DNA from: Pseudobacillus wudalianchiensis
Lineage (GTDB): Bacteria; Bacillota; Bacilli; Bacillales; Domibacillaceae
Direction: 5' to 3'
Assembly (NCBI RefSeq): GCF_001685015.1
Contig: NZ_MAYT01000001.1
Coordinates: 655,087-719,086 of the forward strand
DNA: 64,000 nt
The position numbers were made by a program, and so were the translations under genes. Under the pieces are notes generated by a model. The model was not told the origin of the DNA and did not search any database. It saw nothing but the letters and a program-made list of their open reading frames with translations. This document shows positions 47,775 to 56,374 of this stretch, piece after piece (position 1 is the first letter of the stretch; each line of letters starts with the position of its first letter).

Positions 47775-48146
47775 ATGAACCCGTGGGAACAGGTGCATCC
47801 ATATTCTGGACCTTATCCTTATCAATCGCCGGCCGCCTATCCCGGCTACACACCTTCTCCACCTGGGTACAATCAATATCCAGGTGATTTATGGAGTCAT
47901 CCGCTTTATCAAATGCAAATGCCAGAGGGACCGTACCAAATGTTTTCACCTGCTTCTTCCATGCCGCAAACTATACCGTCGGCACCGCCAGCGAAAAGCA
48001 ATAGCCAGCTTTTGCTGAAATCTTTTCAAAATAAAGACGGTACATTTGATATTAACAAAGCAATGGATACGGCGGGAATGATGGTGAATACAGTGTCCCA
48101 GCTGTCAAAAGTTGTGAAAGATATGTCTGGCTGGCTAAAAGCATAA
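47775..48146 (+). CDS. yppG: YppG-like Pro/Tyr-rich protein
   Basis: A 123-residue protein. The N-terminal two thirds are rich in Pro, Tyr, Gln and Ser like spore coat proteins (about 1-75), and the C-terminal KSFQNKDGTFDINKAMDTAGMMVNTVSQLSKVVKDM is the conserved YppG segment. ATG at 47775 follows GGGAGGG. Composition and neighbours suggest a sporulation or coat role, which is inference only. Confidence 0.85.
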   Translation: MNPWEQVHPYSGPYPYQSPAAYPGYTPSPPGYNQYPGDLWSHPLYQMQMPEGPYQMFSPASSMPQTIPSAPPAKSNSQLLLKSFQNKDGTFDINKAMDTAGMMVNTVSQLSKVVKDMSGWLKA

Positions 48147-48174
48147 GAAAGTGAGCGTTTATCTCTAGCTCTAT

Positions 48175-48208
48175 GGCCCTAAAGGAAAGAATCCTTCGGG
48201 GTCTTTTT
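48175..48208 (+). terminator. Terminator after yppG
   Basis: GGCCC plus AAGGA (48175-48186) pairs with TCCTT plus GGGTC (48192-48203) with a small mismatch, then five T. Confidence 0.75.
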
Positions 48209-48295
48209 GTTGTGTAAAAAGCAGATCTTTACATAGACTGTTGTTTTCCTTCCAAATGGATCGTTTGTTCGCTAAAATAGAGAGGAGGTGAGAGT

Positions 48296-50578
48296 ATGCT
48301 ATTCAGGAGAAAAACGTTACAAGAGGCCATTGATTGGCTAAGGCAGGAAGAAGCCGTCCGTTCAAATATTATTCATTGGCATACGATCCCGGAAAAAAAG
48401 GCGGATACCGTTTCGCTGCCGGCTGATATTGCCCCTGAGCTTGCAGCCGCATTAAAGAACAGAGGAATTGAAACGTTATATACCCATCAATTAGCGGCTT
48501 ATGAAGCAGCAAGAAAGGGAGAAAGCTTTGTAGCCGTCACACCGACAGCATCCGGGAAAACACTTTGCTATAATTTACCGGTTATTCAATCTATTATTGA
48601 AAATGAAGAAACACGGGCTCTTTACTTGTTTCCTACTAAAGCCCTTGCCCAAGATCAAAAGAGCGAGATCAATGAGTTAATCCAGGAGATCGGGCTGCCG
48701 ATCAACAGCTACACGTATGATGGAGATACACCGGCAAATATCCGGCAAAAAGTGCGGAAGGCTGGACAAGTTATTCTCACAAATCCTGATATGCTGCATT
48801 CCGCTATTTTGCCTCATCACACGAAGTGGGTATCGTTATTTGAAAACTTAAAATACATCATTATTGATGAACTTCATATATATAGAGGGGTGTTTGGTAG
48901 TCACGTAGCCAATGTGCTGCGCCGCTTACAGCGCATTTGCCGCTACTATGGAAGTGATCCGGTTTTTATTTGCACTTCTGCTACCATCGCTAATCCACTA
49001 GAGCTTGCTGAGTCATTAACTGAAAAAAAGATAAAATTAATTGATCAAAATGGAGCGCCGGCTGGCAAAAAGCACTTCGTGTTTTATAATCCGCCTGTCG
49101 TTAATAAGCCCCTTAATATTCGGCGCAGTGCGGTCCTTGAAGTCCGCCGTCTTGCAGGTGAAATGTTAAAAAATAAAATCCAAACGATTGTCTTTGCCAG
49201 AAGCCGGGTACGGGTTGAAATCCTTTTGACGTATTTGCAGGAGCTCGTCAAAAATGAACTTGGCCCTAAGTCCATTAGAGGCTATCGAGGGGGATATTTG
49301 CCTACACAGCGCCGTGAGATTGAAAAAGGATTAAGAAATGGAGAGATTTATGGGGTAGTGAGCACGAATGCGTTGGAATTGGGAGTAGATATCGGTCAGC
49401 TGCAAGTGTGTGTGATGACTGGCTATCCTGGCACGATTGCGAGTGCTTGGCAGCAGGCGGGAAGAGCCGGCCGCCGCCACGGAGAATCACTCGTTATTAT
49501 GGTAGCAAGCTCCGACCCGCTCGATCAATTTATCATTGATCATCCTGATTATTTCTTTAAGCGGACGCCGGAAACAGCCCGCATTAATCCTGACAATCTC
49601 GTCATTTTAGTTGATCATTTAAAATGTGCTGCCTATGAGCTCCCTTTTAAAAAGGGAGAATTATTTGGGCAGACGGATGTTGAAGAAGTGTTGGAGTTTT
49701 TAACAGAGGAAAGAGTGCTTCATGAAAATCATGGCCAATGGTTTTGGATGAATGATTCCTTTCCGGCTCATAATATCAGCTTGCGCTCTGCTTCCCAGGA
49801 AAATGTCGTCATTATTGATATTTCCACAACAGCCAGCCATAAGGTGATTGGAGAGATGGATACTTTTAGCGCTATGACGCTTTTACATGAAGAAGCCATT
49901 TATCTTCATCAGGGAATCCAATATCAGGTAGAGGAGCTTGATTGGGAAGAGAAAAAAGCCTATGTCCGCGAAGTAGATGTCGACTACTTTACGGATGCGA
50001 ATTTGGCTGTTCAGTTACAAGTATTAGAGGAAGATCAAAAGCAGGAAAAAGAGCATGTTACATTTTCTTATGGGGATGTTGCTGTTCATGCGATGGCTAC
50101 TATTTTTAAAAAAATTAAATTTGATACACATGAAAACATCGGATCAGGGCCTATTCACTTGCCGGAAGTAGAGCTGCATACGAATGCGATGTGGATGTCA
50201 TTGAATGCGGAATTAAAGGATTTGTCGGAGGAGCGGCTAGAGAACGGTCTGATTGGGGCGGCCCATTCTTTGAAAGCGATCATCCCTTTATTTGCAATGT
50301 GCGATCCAAATGATATTCATATCGTGCCGCAAGTAAAAGCGAGCCATAATCAAAAGCCAACGATCTTTGTATATGATCATTATCCGGGCGGAATTGGATT
50401 AAGTGAACAGGTTTTCAATCAATTAGAAGAAATTATAAAGCAGGCAGCCGAACTGATTCATCATTGCCCTTGCCCAAGTGGCTGTCCTTCCTGCATCGGC
50501 ACAGAGACCGCTCTTCATACGGCTAAAAAGGATGCATACCGCCTGCTTGAGATGTTTCTAACGATAGGAGCGAAATAA
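48296..50578 (+). CDS. mrfA: DEXH-box helicase MrfA (YprA)
   Basis: Superfamily 2 helicase that in B. subtilis repairs mitomycin C adducts together with MrfB. The 760-residue protein has Walker A TPTASGKT near 82-89, the Walker B-like IIIDELHIYRG near 187-197, the motif VI region QQAGRAGRRHG, and a DUF1998 C-terminal zinc-binding domain ending in the four-cysteine segment CPCPSGCPSC near 724-733. A GAGAGGAGG site precedes the ATG. mrfB starts one base after its stop codon. Confidence 0.95.
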   Translation: MLFRRKTLQEAIDWLRQEEAVRSNIIHWHTIPEKKADTVSLPADIAPELAAALKNRGIETLYTHQLAAYEAARKGESFVAVTPTASGKTLCYNLPVIQSIIENEETRALYLFPTKALAQDQKSEINELIQEIGLPINSYTYDGDTPANIRQKVRKAGQVILTNPDMLHSAILPHHTKWVSLFENLKYIIIDELHIYRGVFGSHVANVLRRLQRICRYYGSDPVFICTSATIANPLELAESLTEKKIKLIDQNGAPAGKKHFVFYNPPVVNKPLNIRRSAVLEVRRLAGEMLKNKIQTIVFARSRVRVEILLTYLQELVKNELGPKSIRGYRGGYLPTQRREIEKGLRNGEIYGVVSTNALELGVDIGQLQVCVMTGYPGTIASAWQQAGRAGRRHGESLVIMVASSDPLDQFIIDHPDYFFKRTPETARINPDNLVILVDHLKCAAYELPFKKGELFGQTDVEEVLEFLTEERVLHENHGQWFWMNDSFPAHNISLRSASQENVVIIDISTTASHKVIGEMDTFSAMTLLHEEAIYLHQGIQYQVEELDWEEKKAYVREVDVDYFTDANLAVQLQVLEEDQKQEKEHVTFSYGDVAVHAMATIFKKIKFDTHENIGSGPIHLPEVELHTNAMWMSLNAELKDLSEERLENGLIGAAHSLKAIIPLFAMCDPNDIHIVPQVKASHNQKPTIFVYDHYPGGIGLSEQVFNQLEEIIKQAAELIHHCPCPSGCPSCIGTETALHTAKKDAYRLLEMFLTIGAK

Positions 50579-50579
50579 A

Positions 50580-51815
50580 ATGGGGTTATCTGGAAAGCTT
50601 CAGCGGATGAAGCGCCATATTGTAAGGGAAGAGACAAAGGAAATGATAGAAAAGCCAGTCGTCCAGCAGCTCGATTTTCCTCACATGGATGAATGGGAAA
50701 AAGCGGGGGCAAAGCCCTATGTGTTAGGTGATCAATGGTGTCTTATCCGTGAAGCCAGCTATCCACTCTCTTTTCAGCACGGCAAGCATCAATTTTCCGA
50801 AGTGAAAAAAGCAGTCGCTAAATGGAACGAATGGGAAGGGACGCATCCGCTGTCTGCCAAAGGATTGGCAGCTTCAGATTTATTTTTCTTTGATACAGAG
50901 ACGACGGGTCTTGGAGGCGGAGCAGGAAACACCATTTTTTTGCTCGGTTATGCAAGAATAAAGGAAGAGGAAGTAGTGGTACGCCAGCATTTTTTGCCTG
51001 CTCCAGGAAATGAAGTCGCTCTCTATTCAAGCTTTCTCGAAAAAGTAGATTATACGACGCTTGTTACGTATAATGGAAAATCGTTTGACTGGCCGCAAGT
51101 GAAAACACGCCATACACTTGTTCGTGAACACGTTCCGAAGCTGCCGAGCTTTGGTCATTTTGACTTATACCATGCGTCCAGAAGGTTATGGAAGCATTCG
51201 ATGGAGTCTGTCAAACTTGTCAACGTCGAAAAGGAAAAACTGGACATTGCTCGAGTAGAGGATATCCCTGGCTATTTGGCGCCGATGATTTATTTTGATT
51301 TCGTCGAGCGAAAGCACCCTGAAGGCGTACTGAAAGTGATGGAACATAATGAAAGAGATATTTTAACCCTTATCACCCTTTATACTCATATTAGCTTTCA
51401 TCTATTACAGGAAGGAAACCATTATACTAGCCGGGAACGACTAGAGGTGGCAAAGTGGTTATCAGCGGTGGGAGAAAAAAAACTCTCGGCGGGAGCTTAC
51501 CAGGAGTTGGTGGATGAGCAGCATGAAGAGGTACAAACGACTGCCAGCCATGCTTTAGCTTCTCATTTCAAAAGAGAAAAAGAATGGGATCAAGCGGTGA
51601 ATCTTTGGAAAAGAGTGTGTGAAAAAGGAAAGCTGCCTGAAAGGATAGAGGCGCATATTGAGCTTAGCAAATATTACGAACATCAACGAAAATGTTATGG
51701 GCAAGCCCTGCACCATGCAGAGGAAGCTCATAGACTCCATAACAATACGAGCAAACGAATGGAAGAAGATTTAATCAAAAGAAAAAAACGGTTAGAGCGA
51801 AAGATGGGTGTGTAG
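50580..51815 (+). CDS. mrfB: Exonuclease MrfB (YprB) with TPR tail
   Basis: Metal-dependent 3'-5' exonuclease partner of MrfA in mitomycin adduct repair. The 411-residue protein has an RNase H-like DEDD domain with FFDTETTGLGGGAGNTIFLLGYA near 103-125, TYNGKSFDWP and NERDILTL. The C-terminal part is helical with TPR-like repeats (about 290-400). TAGGAG lies in the end of mrfA, so the two are translationally coupled. Confidence 0.94.
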   Translation: MGLSGKLQRMKRHIVREETKEMIEKPVVQQLDFPHMDEWEKAGAKPYVLGDQWCLIREASYPLSFQHGKHQFSEVKKAVAKWNEWEGTHPLSAKGLAASDLFFFDTETTGLGGGAGNTIFLLGYARIKEEEVVVRQHFLPAPGNEVALYSSFLEKVDYTTLVTYNGKSFDWPQVKTRHTLVREHVPKLPSFGHFDLYHASRRLWKHSMESVKLVNVEKEKLDIARVEDIPGYLAPMIYFDFVERKHPEGVLKVMEHNERDILTLITLYTHISFHLLQEGNHYTSRERLEVAKWLSAVGEKKLSAGAYQELVDEQHEEVQTTASHALASHFKREKEWDQAVNLWKRVCEKGKLPERIEAHIELSKYYEHQRKCYGQALHHAEEAHRLHNNTSKRMEEDLIKRKKRLERKMGV

Positions 51816-51817
51816 GT

Positions 51818-51831
51818 AATTAGATCTAATT
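51818..51831. repeat. 14-bp perfect palindrome after mrfB
   Basis: AATTAGATCTAATT at 51818-51831 follows the mrfB stop, with a further CGTTTT/AAAACG hairpin just downstream. It may be part of a weak terminator; the T-rich tail is interrupted. Confidence 0.4.
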
Positions 51832-51898
51832 TTCGTTTTGAAAAACGACAAATTTTTAGTTGCTTCAACAAAAATAATTTCCTTTTCTTTATTGTTTC

Positions 51899-51927
51899 TT
51901 GTGACAAAAGGCGGTAAAATGTAGAAT
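51899..51927 (+). promoter_or_regulatory. Promoter of the 31-codon gene
   Basis: TTGTGA at 51899-51904, 17-base spacer and TAGAAT at 51922-51927, about 45 bases before the small open frame. Confidence 0.55.
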
Positions 51928-51970
51928 GGTATGAAAAGATATAAGAAAATATTTACGGGGTGGAATGAAC

Positions 51971-52066
51971 GTGTATCGCGCTTTATTTGTGTTGTTCTTT
52001 GTTGTTGTCGGCTTAACGGCTTTTTTTATGACCAATATGAAAGATAGCTTTTCAAACTTTATGTGA
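51971..52066 (+). CDS. Single-pass membrane microprotein
   Basis: A 31-residue frame, MYRALFVLFFVVVGLTAFFM then a short polar tail TNMKDSFSNFM. It is one transmembrane segment with a small hydrophilic C-terminus. GTG at 51971 is 7 bases after GGGGTGG; an ATG at 51965 is only one base from it. A sigma-A-like promoter lies upstream. It sits just before cotD. No family is recognised; coding status rests on promoter, ribosome site and hydrophobic pattern. Confidence 0.5.
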   Translation: MYRALFVLFFVVVGLTAFFMTNMKDSFSNFM

Positions 52067-52086
52067 AAATAGGTATTCATAATAGT

Positions 52087-52114
52087 ACATGTCCCCTTGC
52101 TTCTACATAGACTG
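52087..52114 (+). promoter_or_regulatory. Possible sigma-K promoter of cotD
   Basis: ACA at 52087-52089 and CATA at 52106-52109 are separated by 16 bases, resembling sigma-K spacing; the last positions of the -10 (TA) match only partly. cotD of B. subtilis is sigma-K controlled. Confidence 0.35.
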
Positions 52115-52151
52115 TTTTATATAGACAGAGAGGGAAAGGGGGAAGAGAATC

Positions 52152-52388
52152 ATGCACTACAACCGTCCTATTGTATTACCGGCTGTGATTCATCCACCGA
52201 TGTGTTGCGAAAATCACACTTTTGAGCAATTTATTGTGCCGCATATTCATCCAACACACACGGCCAACATCAATCACCAAATGTACCAACATCAACATTA
52301 TTACCCACAAACTCAATCCTTTGCTCAAGATGTGAACAACCAGCAATTTGTCTGTGGTGGAGGACCGCGGAGGCCATTTGGTTTTTAA
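52152..52388 (+). CDS. cotD: Inner spore coat protein CotD
   Basis: A 78-residue His-, Tyr-, Pro- and Gln-rich protein. The core PPMCCENHTFEQFIVPHIHPTHTANINHQ region follows the CotD family of inner coat proteins made in the mother cell late in sporulation. AGAGGGAAAGGGGGAAGAG precedes the ATG. It is followed by a terminator and lies between the microprotein and ypsA. Confidence 0.93.
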   Translation: MHYNRPIVLPAVIHPPMCCENHTFEQFIVPHIHPTHTANINHQMYQHQHYYPQTQSFAQDVNNQQFVCGGGPRRPFGF

Positions 52389-52394
52389 GTAGAT

Positions 52395-52426
52395 AAAAAA
52401 GTGAGGGGCAATCCCTTGCTTTTTTA
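52395..52426 (+). terminator. Terminator after cotD
   Basis: A 13-bp stem with G-T pairs (52395-52407 with 52413-52425) and a 5-base loop ending in T. Confidence 0.8.
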
Positions 52427-52448
52427 TTATGTTAAAGGAGGTTTTGGG

Positions 52449-53015
52449 GTGTCTGTTTGGACAGTAGCCGGGTACAAACCCTACGAGCTTGGAATTTTTA
52501 AAAAAGATGATCCGGCGGTCTTTTTTATAAAAAAGGCTTTAGAGAAGGAGCTGCGCAGATTGCTTGAGGAAGGAATGGAATGGCTGTTAATTAGCGGTCA
52601 GCTCGGTGTCGAGTGCTGGGCAGCGGAAGTGCTGTTTGAATTGAAGAAAGAATTTTCCGATGCTAAACTTGCTGTCCTTACTCCTTTTTTGCAGCAGCAT
52701 GAAAACTGGAAAGAGGACAACCAAACTTATTACGAAGCCATTTTGGCACAAGCTGATTTTGTGGATTCGGTATCAAAGGAGCCGTATAAGAATCCAGTAC
52801 AATTTCGGAACAAAAATCAGCTGTTTTTACAAAAAGCTGCCGGCTTGCTGGCTGTCTATGATGAAGAAAAGACGGGATCTCCCCAGTATTTGTGGAATAT
52901 GGCCCGTACTCTTCAACAGAGCCAACCCTTTGAGATCCGCCAAATAACATTTTATGATTTGCAGCTCATTGCAGAAGAAGAGCAGCTGAAGGAAACGGAT
53001 TGGGATTATAGCTGA
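52449..53015 (+). CDS. ypsA: YpsA, DUF1273 / SLOG-family protein
   Basis: A 188-residue protein of the DUF1273 family with a Rossmann-like SLOG nucleotide-binding fold; TVAGYKPYELGIF at 5-17 and LISGQLGVECWAAE near 50-63 are the glycine-containing motifs. GTG at 52449 follows AAAGGAGG; the upstream GTG at 52401 is inside the cotD terminator and is rejected. In Gram-positive bacteria YpsA has been linked to inhibition of cell division, and its gene neighbours gpsB as here. Confidence 0.93.
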   Translation: MSVWTVAGYKPYELGIFKKDDPAVFFIKKALEKELRRLLEEGMEWLLISGQLGVECWAAEVLFELKKEFSDAKLAVLTPFLQQHENWKEDNQTYYEAILAQADFVDSVSKEPYKNPVQFRNKNQLFLQKAAGLLAVYDEEKTGSPQYLWNMARTLQQSQPFEIRQITFYDLQLIAEEEQLKETDWDYS

Positions 53016-53090
53016 ATAGATTGACAAATTGGCCCGTTTTTGAAAAAATAAATGAAACATGGTTTGGAATATATTGAGGTGATGACGGGA

Positions 53091-53408
53091 ATGTTATCTA
53101 GTAAAGTGAAACTGACTGCAAAGGATATTTTAGAAAAAGATTTTAAAACCTCTATGAGAGGATATAATCCAGATGAGGTTGACCAGTTTCTTGATTTAAT
53201 TATCAAGGACTACGAAGTATTTCATCAGGCAATTGAGGAACTTCAACAGGAAAACCTTCGCTTGAAAAAGCAAAGTGAAACAACAATGCGCCGTTCCCAG
53301 CCGGCCCCTCCTCCACAGCCTGCCGTTGGCTCTACAAACTTTGATATCTTGAAACGATTATCGAATTTAGAGCGGCATGTATTCGGGGATAAGCTGTATA
53401 ACGAATAG
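53091..53408 (+). CDS. gpsB: Cell division regulator GpsB
   Basis: A DivIVA-like adaptor that shuttles PBP1/PonA between septum and side wall. The 105-residue protein has the DivIVA N-terminal domain ([29 protein letters not shown], about 6-34), a coiled coil to about 70, a Pro-rich linker and the C-terminal trimer domain [20 protein letters not shown] at 53091 gives the B. subtilis start; GAGGTG is 9 bases upstream. Its partner ponA is 7 kb away. Confidence 0.95.
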   Translation: MLSSKVKLTAKDILEKDFKTSMRGYNPDEVDQFLDLIIKDYEVFHQAIEELQQENLRLKKQSETTMRRSQPAPPPQPAVGSTNFDILKRLSNLERHVFGDKLYNE

Positions 53409-53436
53409 CTTTTTCGGTTTTTTTAAAAAAGCTATT
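53404..53436 (+). terminator. Hairpin after gpsB overlapping the rnpB -35
   Basis: AATAGCTTTTT starting at 53404 pairs with AAAAAGCTATT ending at 53436, an 11-bp stem. It starts within the gpsB stop codon and its last two bases are the first of the rnpB -35, so there is no separate T tail. Termination efficiency is uncertain. Confidence 0.5.
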
Positions 53437-53463
53437 GCATTTATTAGTGTTTTCCTATATAAT
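53435..53463 (+). promoter_or_regulatory. Sigma-A promoter of rnpB
   Basis: TTGCAT at 53435-53440, exactly 17 bases, and TATAAT at 53458-53463. The predicted start near 53470 fits the 5' end of RNase P RNA. Confidence 0.88.
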
Positions 53464-53471
53464 AGTGCAGA

Positions 53472-53890
53472 TGACAATAATAGCGTTCGGGTAATCGCTG
53501 CAGCTCATTGGTTGCAGAGGAAAGTCCATGCTCACACGGTGCTGAGATGCCCGTAGTGTTCGTGCCTAGCGAAAAAGTAAGCTAGGGCAGTTCGGCTTCG
53601 GCTGGATTGACGGCAAGGAAAATGCCTAAGTCTTCGGATATGGCATGACTACTTTGAAAGTGCCACAGTGACGTAGCTTTATAAGAAATTATAAAGGTGG
53701 AACGAGGTAAACCCCGCGAGTGAGCAACCCAAATTTAGGTAGGGGCACTCTCTTTAAGGAAATGAACGATAAGAGGGGCGGATGTTTCAGAACGTCCGCA
53801 GATAGATGATTACCACCGGAGTACAAGATCATCCCTGATCGCTTGCAGTACGATGGTACAGAACATGGCTTACAGAACGTTATTATGGGA
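53472..53890 (+). ncRNA. rnpB: RNase P RNA, type B
   Basis: Catalytic RNA of RNase P, which trims tRNA 5' ends. Conserved blocks are readily recognised: GCGTTCGGGTAATCGCTGC at the start, GAGGAAAGTCCATGCTC, the segment from GGTGCTGAGATGCCCGTAGT, GAAAGTGCCACAGTGACG, GGTAAACCCC, CAACCCAAATTT and the 3' ACAGAACGTTATTAT. The ends pair as helix P1 (about 53477-53487 with 53876-53886). Organisation matches the Bacillus type B class. Ends are set by P1 and are accurate only to a few bases. Confidence 0.96.
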
Positions 53891-53901
53891 TATAATTGCA
53901 C

Positions 53902-53930
53902 AAGCTCTCCTTTATGGAGAGCTTTTGTTC
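53902..53930 (+). terminator. Terminator of rnpB
   Basis: A 9-bp perfect stem (53902-53910 with 53916-53924) and a 5-base loop, followed by TTGTTC. Confidence 0.85.
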
Positions 53931-53985
53931 TATACGGATGTTTTTTTATAATAAATACATAATTTTAAAAAGTGCAGGTGATTAG

Positions 53986-55128
53986 ATGTCAACCTATACA
54001 TTAATGGCCACGGCAGCGATGGGGTTGGAGTCGGTAGTGGCGAATGAAGTAAAGAAGCTTGGCTATGAATGCCGGACAGATAATGGAAAAGTCATTTTTC
54101 AAGGGGATGAATCGGCAATCGCCCGCTGTAATATGTGGCTGCGAACGGCAGACCGTGTAAAGATCATTGTTGGCGAGTTCAAGGCGACAACATTTGATCA
54201 ACTATTCGAAGCAACAAAAGCTTTGCCATGGGAGCAATACTTGCCGAAAGAAGCAGAGTTTCCAGTGCAAGGGAAATCGGTGAAGTCTACTTTATTCAGT
54301 GTTTCTGATTGTCAAGCAATCGTTAAAAAAGCGATTGTTGAGCGGTTAAGAAGTAAATATAAAATTCAAACATGGCTGCAGGAGACCGGCCCGTTATTTA
54401 AAATTGAAGTATCTTTATTAAAAGACAAGGCAACGTTAACGATTGATACGAGTGGTGCGGGACTGCATAAAAGAGGTTACCGCATTGCCCAAGGCGGCGC
54501 TCCGTTAAAAGAAACATTAGCGGCAGCCCTTATTCAGCTGACCAATTGGCAGCCTGATCGGCCGTTCGTCGATCCGTTTTGCGGTTCTGGAACGATTCCG
54601 ATCGAAGCAGCGTTGATTGGCCAAAACATTGCACCGGGATTTAACCGGGAATTCCTCTCAGAAGCATGGCACTGGATCGGTGAAGACGTATGGGAAAACG
54701 CCAGAGTAGAAGCGGAGGATCTAGCCAACTATGATCAGCCGCTTGATATTGCAGGAAGTGATATTGACCATCGAATGGTAGAGGTTGCACAGAAGAATGC
54801 TTTTGAAGCAGGGCTCGCTGATTTGATCCAATTTAAGCAAATGAATGTAAAAGACTTTTCTTCTACAAAAGAATACGGAGTCATCGTTGGGAATCCTCCT
54901 TACGGCGAGCGTCTTGGAGATCGGCCGGAAGTCGAAAAAATGTATCGGGAGATGGGACAGGCGTTTGCTGATTACGATACATGGTCTGTGTATATGTTAA
55001 CCTCTCATGAAGGGTTTGAAGAATTTTACGGCAAAAAAGCAACTAAAAAGCGTAAGCTCTTCAACGGATTTATCCGGACAGACTACTATCAATACTGGGG
55101 AAAGCGCCCGCCAAGAAATAAAGACTAA
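53986..55128 (+). CDS. ypsC: 23S rRNA guanine-N2 methyltransferase family protein (YpsC)
   Basis: A 380-residue THUMP-domain methyltransferase of the RlmL/TrmN family. THUMP spans about 45-155; the SAM-binding DPFCGSGTIPIEAALIG is near 196-212, and the catalytic NPPYGERLG near 304-312. CAGGTGA precedes the ATG. The likely target is a guanine N2 in 23S rRNA, from family knowledge. It follows rnpB as in B. subtilis. Confidence 0.93.
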   Translation: MSTYTLMATAAMGLESVVANEVKKLGYECRTDNGKVIFQGDESAIARCNMWLRTADRVKIIVGEFKATTFDQLFEATKALPWEQYLPKEAEFPVQGKSVKSTLFSVSDCQAIVKKAIVERLRSKYKIQTWLQETGPLFKIEVSLLKDKATLTIDTSGAGLHKRGYRIAQGGAPLKETLAAALIQLTNWQPDRPFVDPFCGSGTIPIEAALIGQNIAPGFNREFLSEAWHWIGEDVWENARVEAEDLANYDQPLDIAGSDIDHRMVEVAQKNAFEAGLADLIQFKQMNVKDFSSTKEYGVIVGNPPYGERLGDRPEVEKMYREMGQAFADYDTWSVYMLTSHEGFEEFYGKKATKKRKLFNGFIRTDYYQYWGKRPPRNKD

Positions 55129-55389
55129 GGGAGTGCCTGGCCGGAGCCTTTACAAGATAGCCTAGAAAAGTTGAGAATCTTTGTTAAAATAGAAGAAACA
55201 ATCAAAAAGAGGCTATGAACAATGACTCGCTTTTTTGTTATCTGTCTGCAGTGTGAAGGATAAGGCTCCTTGTCAGGCTTCCTATTTCAAAAGACAGCGG
55301 CCTGATTGTATAGAGATAGACTTTGTTTACATTCTGAATATAGATAAGGAACATCGTTTAATTATTTATAACAACGGGAGGACAATCAA

Positions 55390-56226
55390 GTGATCGGAAA
55401 TGTTGTTTCTGATGCTAATTGGTTTCAGCTATGGGGAGTAGGCTATCTTATTTTCTTGGGGCTCTTATCTTTTCTATACAGAAAGTTAGCTTCTTCCGGT
55501 AGGTATACATTTAAACGGATGCAACGGTTTTATTTTTATTCATCTTTAATGTTGTTTTACATTTTCGTAGGCAGTCCGTTCGCTGCAATCGCGGCAGAAG
55601 ACTTATTTAGCGCGCATGTCGTCGAGCTAATGGTTATGCTTTTTGTCGTACCGCCGCTGTTTGTGTTAGGCTTGCCAAGAGAGTTTTTGCGCTCTTTCTT
55701 TTGGTCTTATCGGATGAGAGTTGCTTTAAGGTTGTTTACACATCCGTGGGTAACAGCTTTATCCTTTAACTTGCTCTTGTCTATTTATCTTGCACCGGAT
55801 ATTTTTAATTTTCTGCAAAAACATACCATGCTATTGTCTATGACCCAATTCATTATGCTAGGGGCCGCATTTTTAATGTGGTGGACGATTATTTCTCCGC
55901 TGCCTGAGATTAGCCGTCTATCTGAATCGATACGGGTGATGTATGTCTTTGTAGCTTCCGTGCTATTATTGCCAATTGGCATCTTCTTGCTCGTTGCGGA
56001 TAGTCCTTTTTATGACGTCTATACGCAGGGCCAGCAGTTGTTGCCTAATTTGACAGCACTTCAAGATCAGCAGCTCGCAGGTGGGATGCTTAAAGGAATT
56101 CAACTCACTTCTTATGGGATTGCTCTCTTCCTGCTTATTTCAAAATGGGCGAAAAAAGAGGAGGAGCCGGATGATGATTTTCCCTTCTATCCCGGACAAG
56201 CAATGAACTACCCGATAAAAAAATAA
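55390..56226 (+). CDS. CtaG-family cytochrome c oxidase assembly membrane protein
   Basis: A 278-residue polytopic protein with about seven transmembrane segments and the caa3-CtaG family pattern (AHVVELMVMLFVVPPLFVLGLP near 78-99, HPWV near 118, MWWTIISPLPE near 164). The family assists assembly of the copper-containing oxidase in Bacillus. GTG at 55390 follows GGGAGG. The acidic C-terminus is probably cytoplasmic. The 261 bases upstream (55129-55389) show no supported gene. Confidence 0.88.
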   Translation: MIGNVVSDANWFQLWGVGYLIFLGLLSFLYRKLASSGRYTFKRMQRFYFYSSLMLFYIFVGSPFAAIAAEDLFSAHVVELMVMLFVVPPLFVLGLPREFLRSFFWSYRMRVALRLFTHPWVTALSFNLLLSIYLAPDIFNFLQKHTMLLSMTQFIMLGAAFLMWWTIISPLPEISRLSESIRVMYVFVASVLLLPIGIFLLVADSPFYDVYTQGQQLLPNLTALQDQQLAGGMLKGIQLTSYGIALFLLISKWAKKEEEPDDDFPFYPGQAMNYPIKK

Positions 56227-56262
56227 GGGAGCAGCTGGATCGTGACTAGCTGCTCCTTTGGT
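56225..56262 (+). terminator. Terminator after the CtaG-family gene
   Basis: A 12-bp stem (56225-56236 with 56248-56259) including one G-T pair; the T tail is short and interrupted by GG. Confidence 0.6.
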
Positions 56263-56321
56263 GTTTGATCGAAAATTCCGAATAATTAAAGATAAAAAAA
56301 TAAAAATGTTCGTGAATAGCA

Positions 56322-56349
56322 TTGAAATTCTAATTTATGCTGATATAAT
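56322..56349 (+). promoter_or_regulatory. Sigma-A promoter of xpt-pbuX
   Basis: TTGAAA at 56322-56327, 16-base spacer and TATAAT at 56344-56349, starting transcription about 20 bases before the purine riboswitch. Confidence 0.75.
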
Positions 56350-56374
56350 AAAGAATACAATTAAACGTAACATT

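Noticed and set aside
52401..52448. GTG at 52401 as the ypsA start
   Set aside because: It lies in the cotD terminator stem; GTG at 52449 follows AAAGGAGG and matches the family start.
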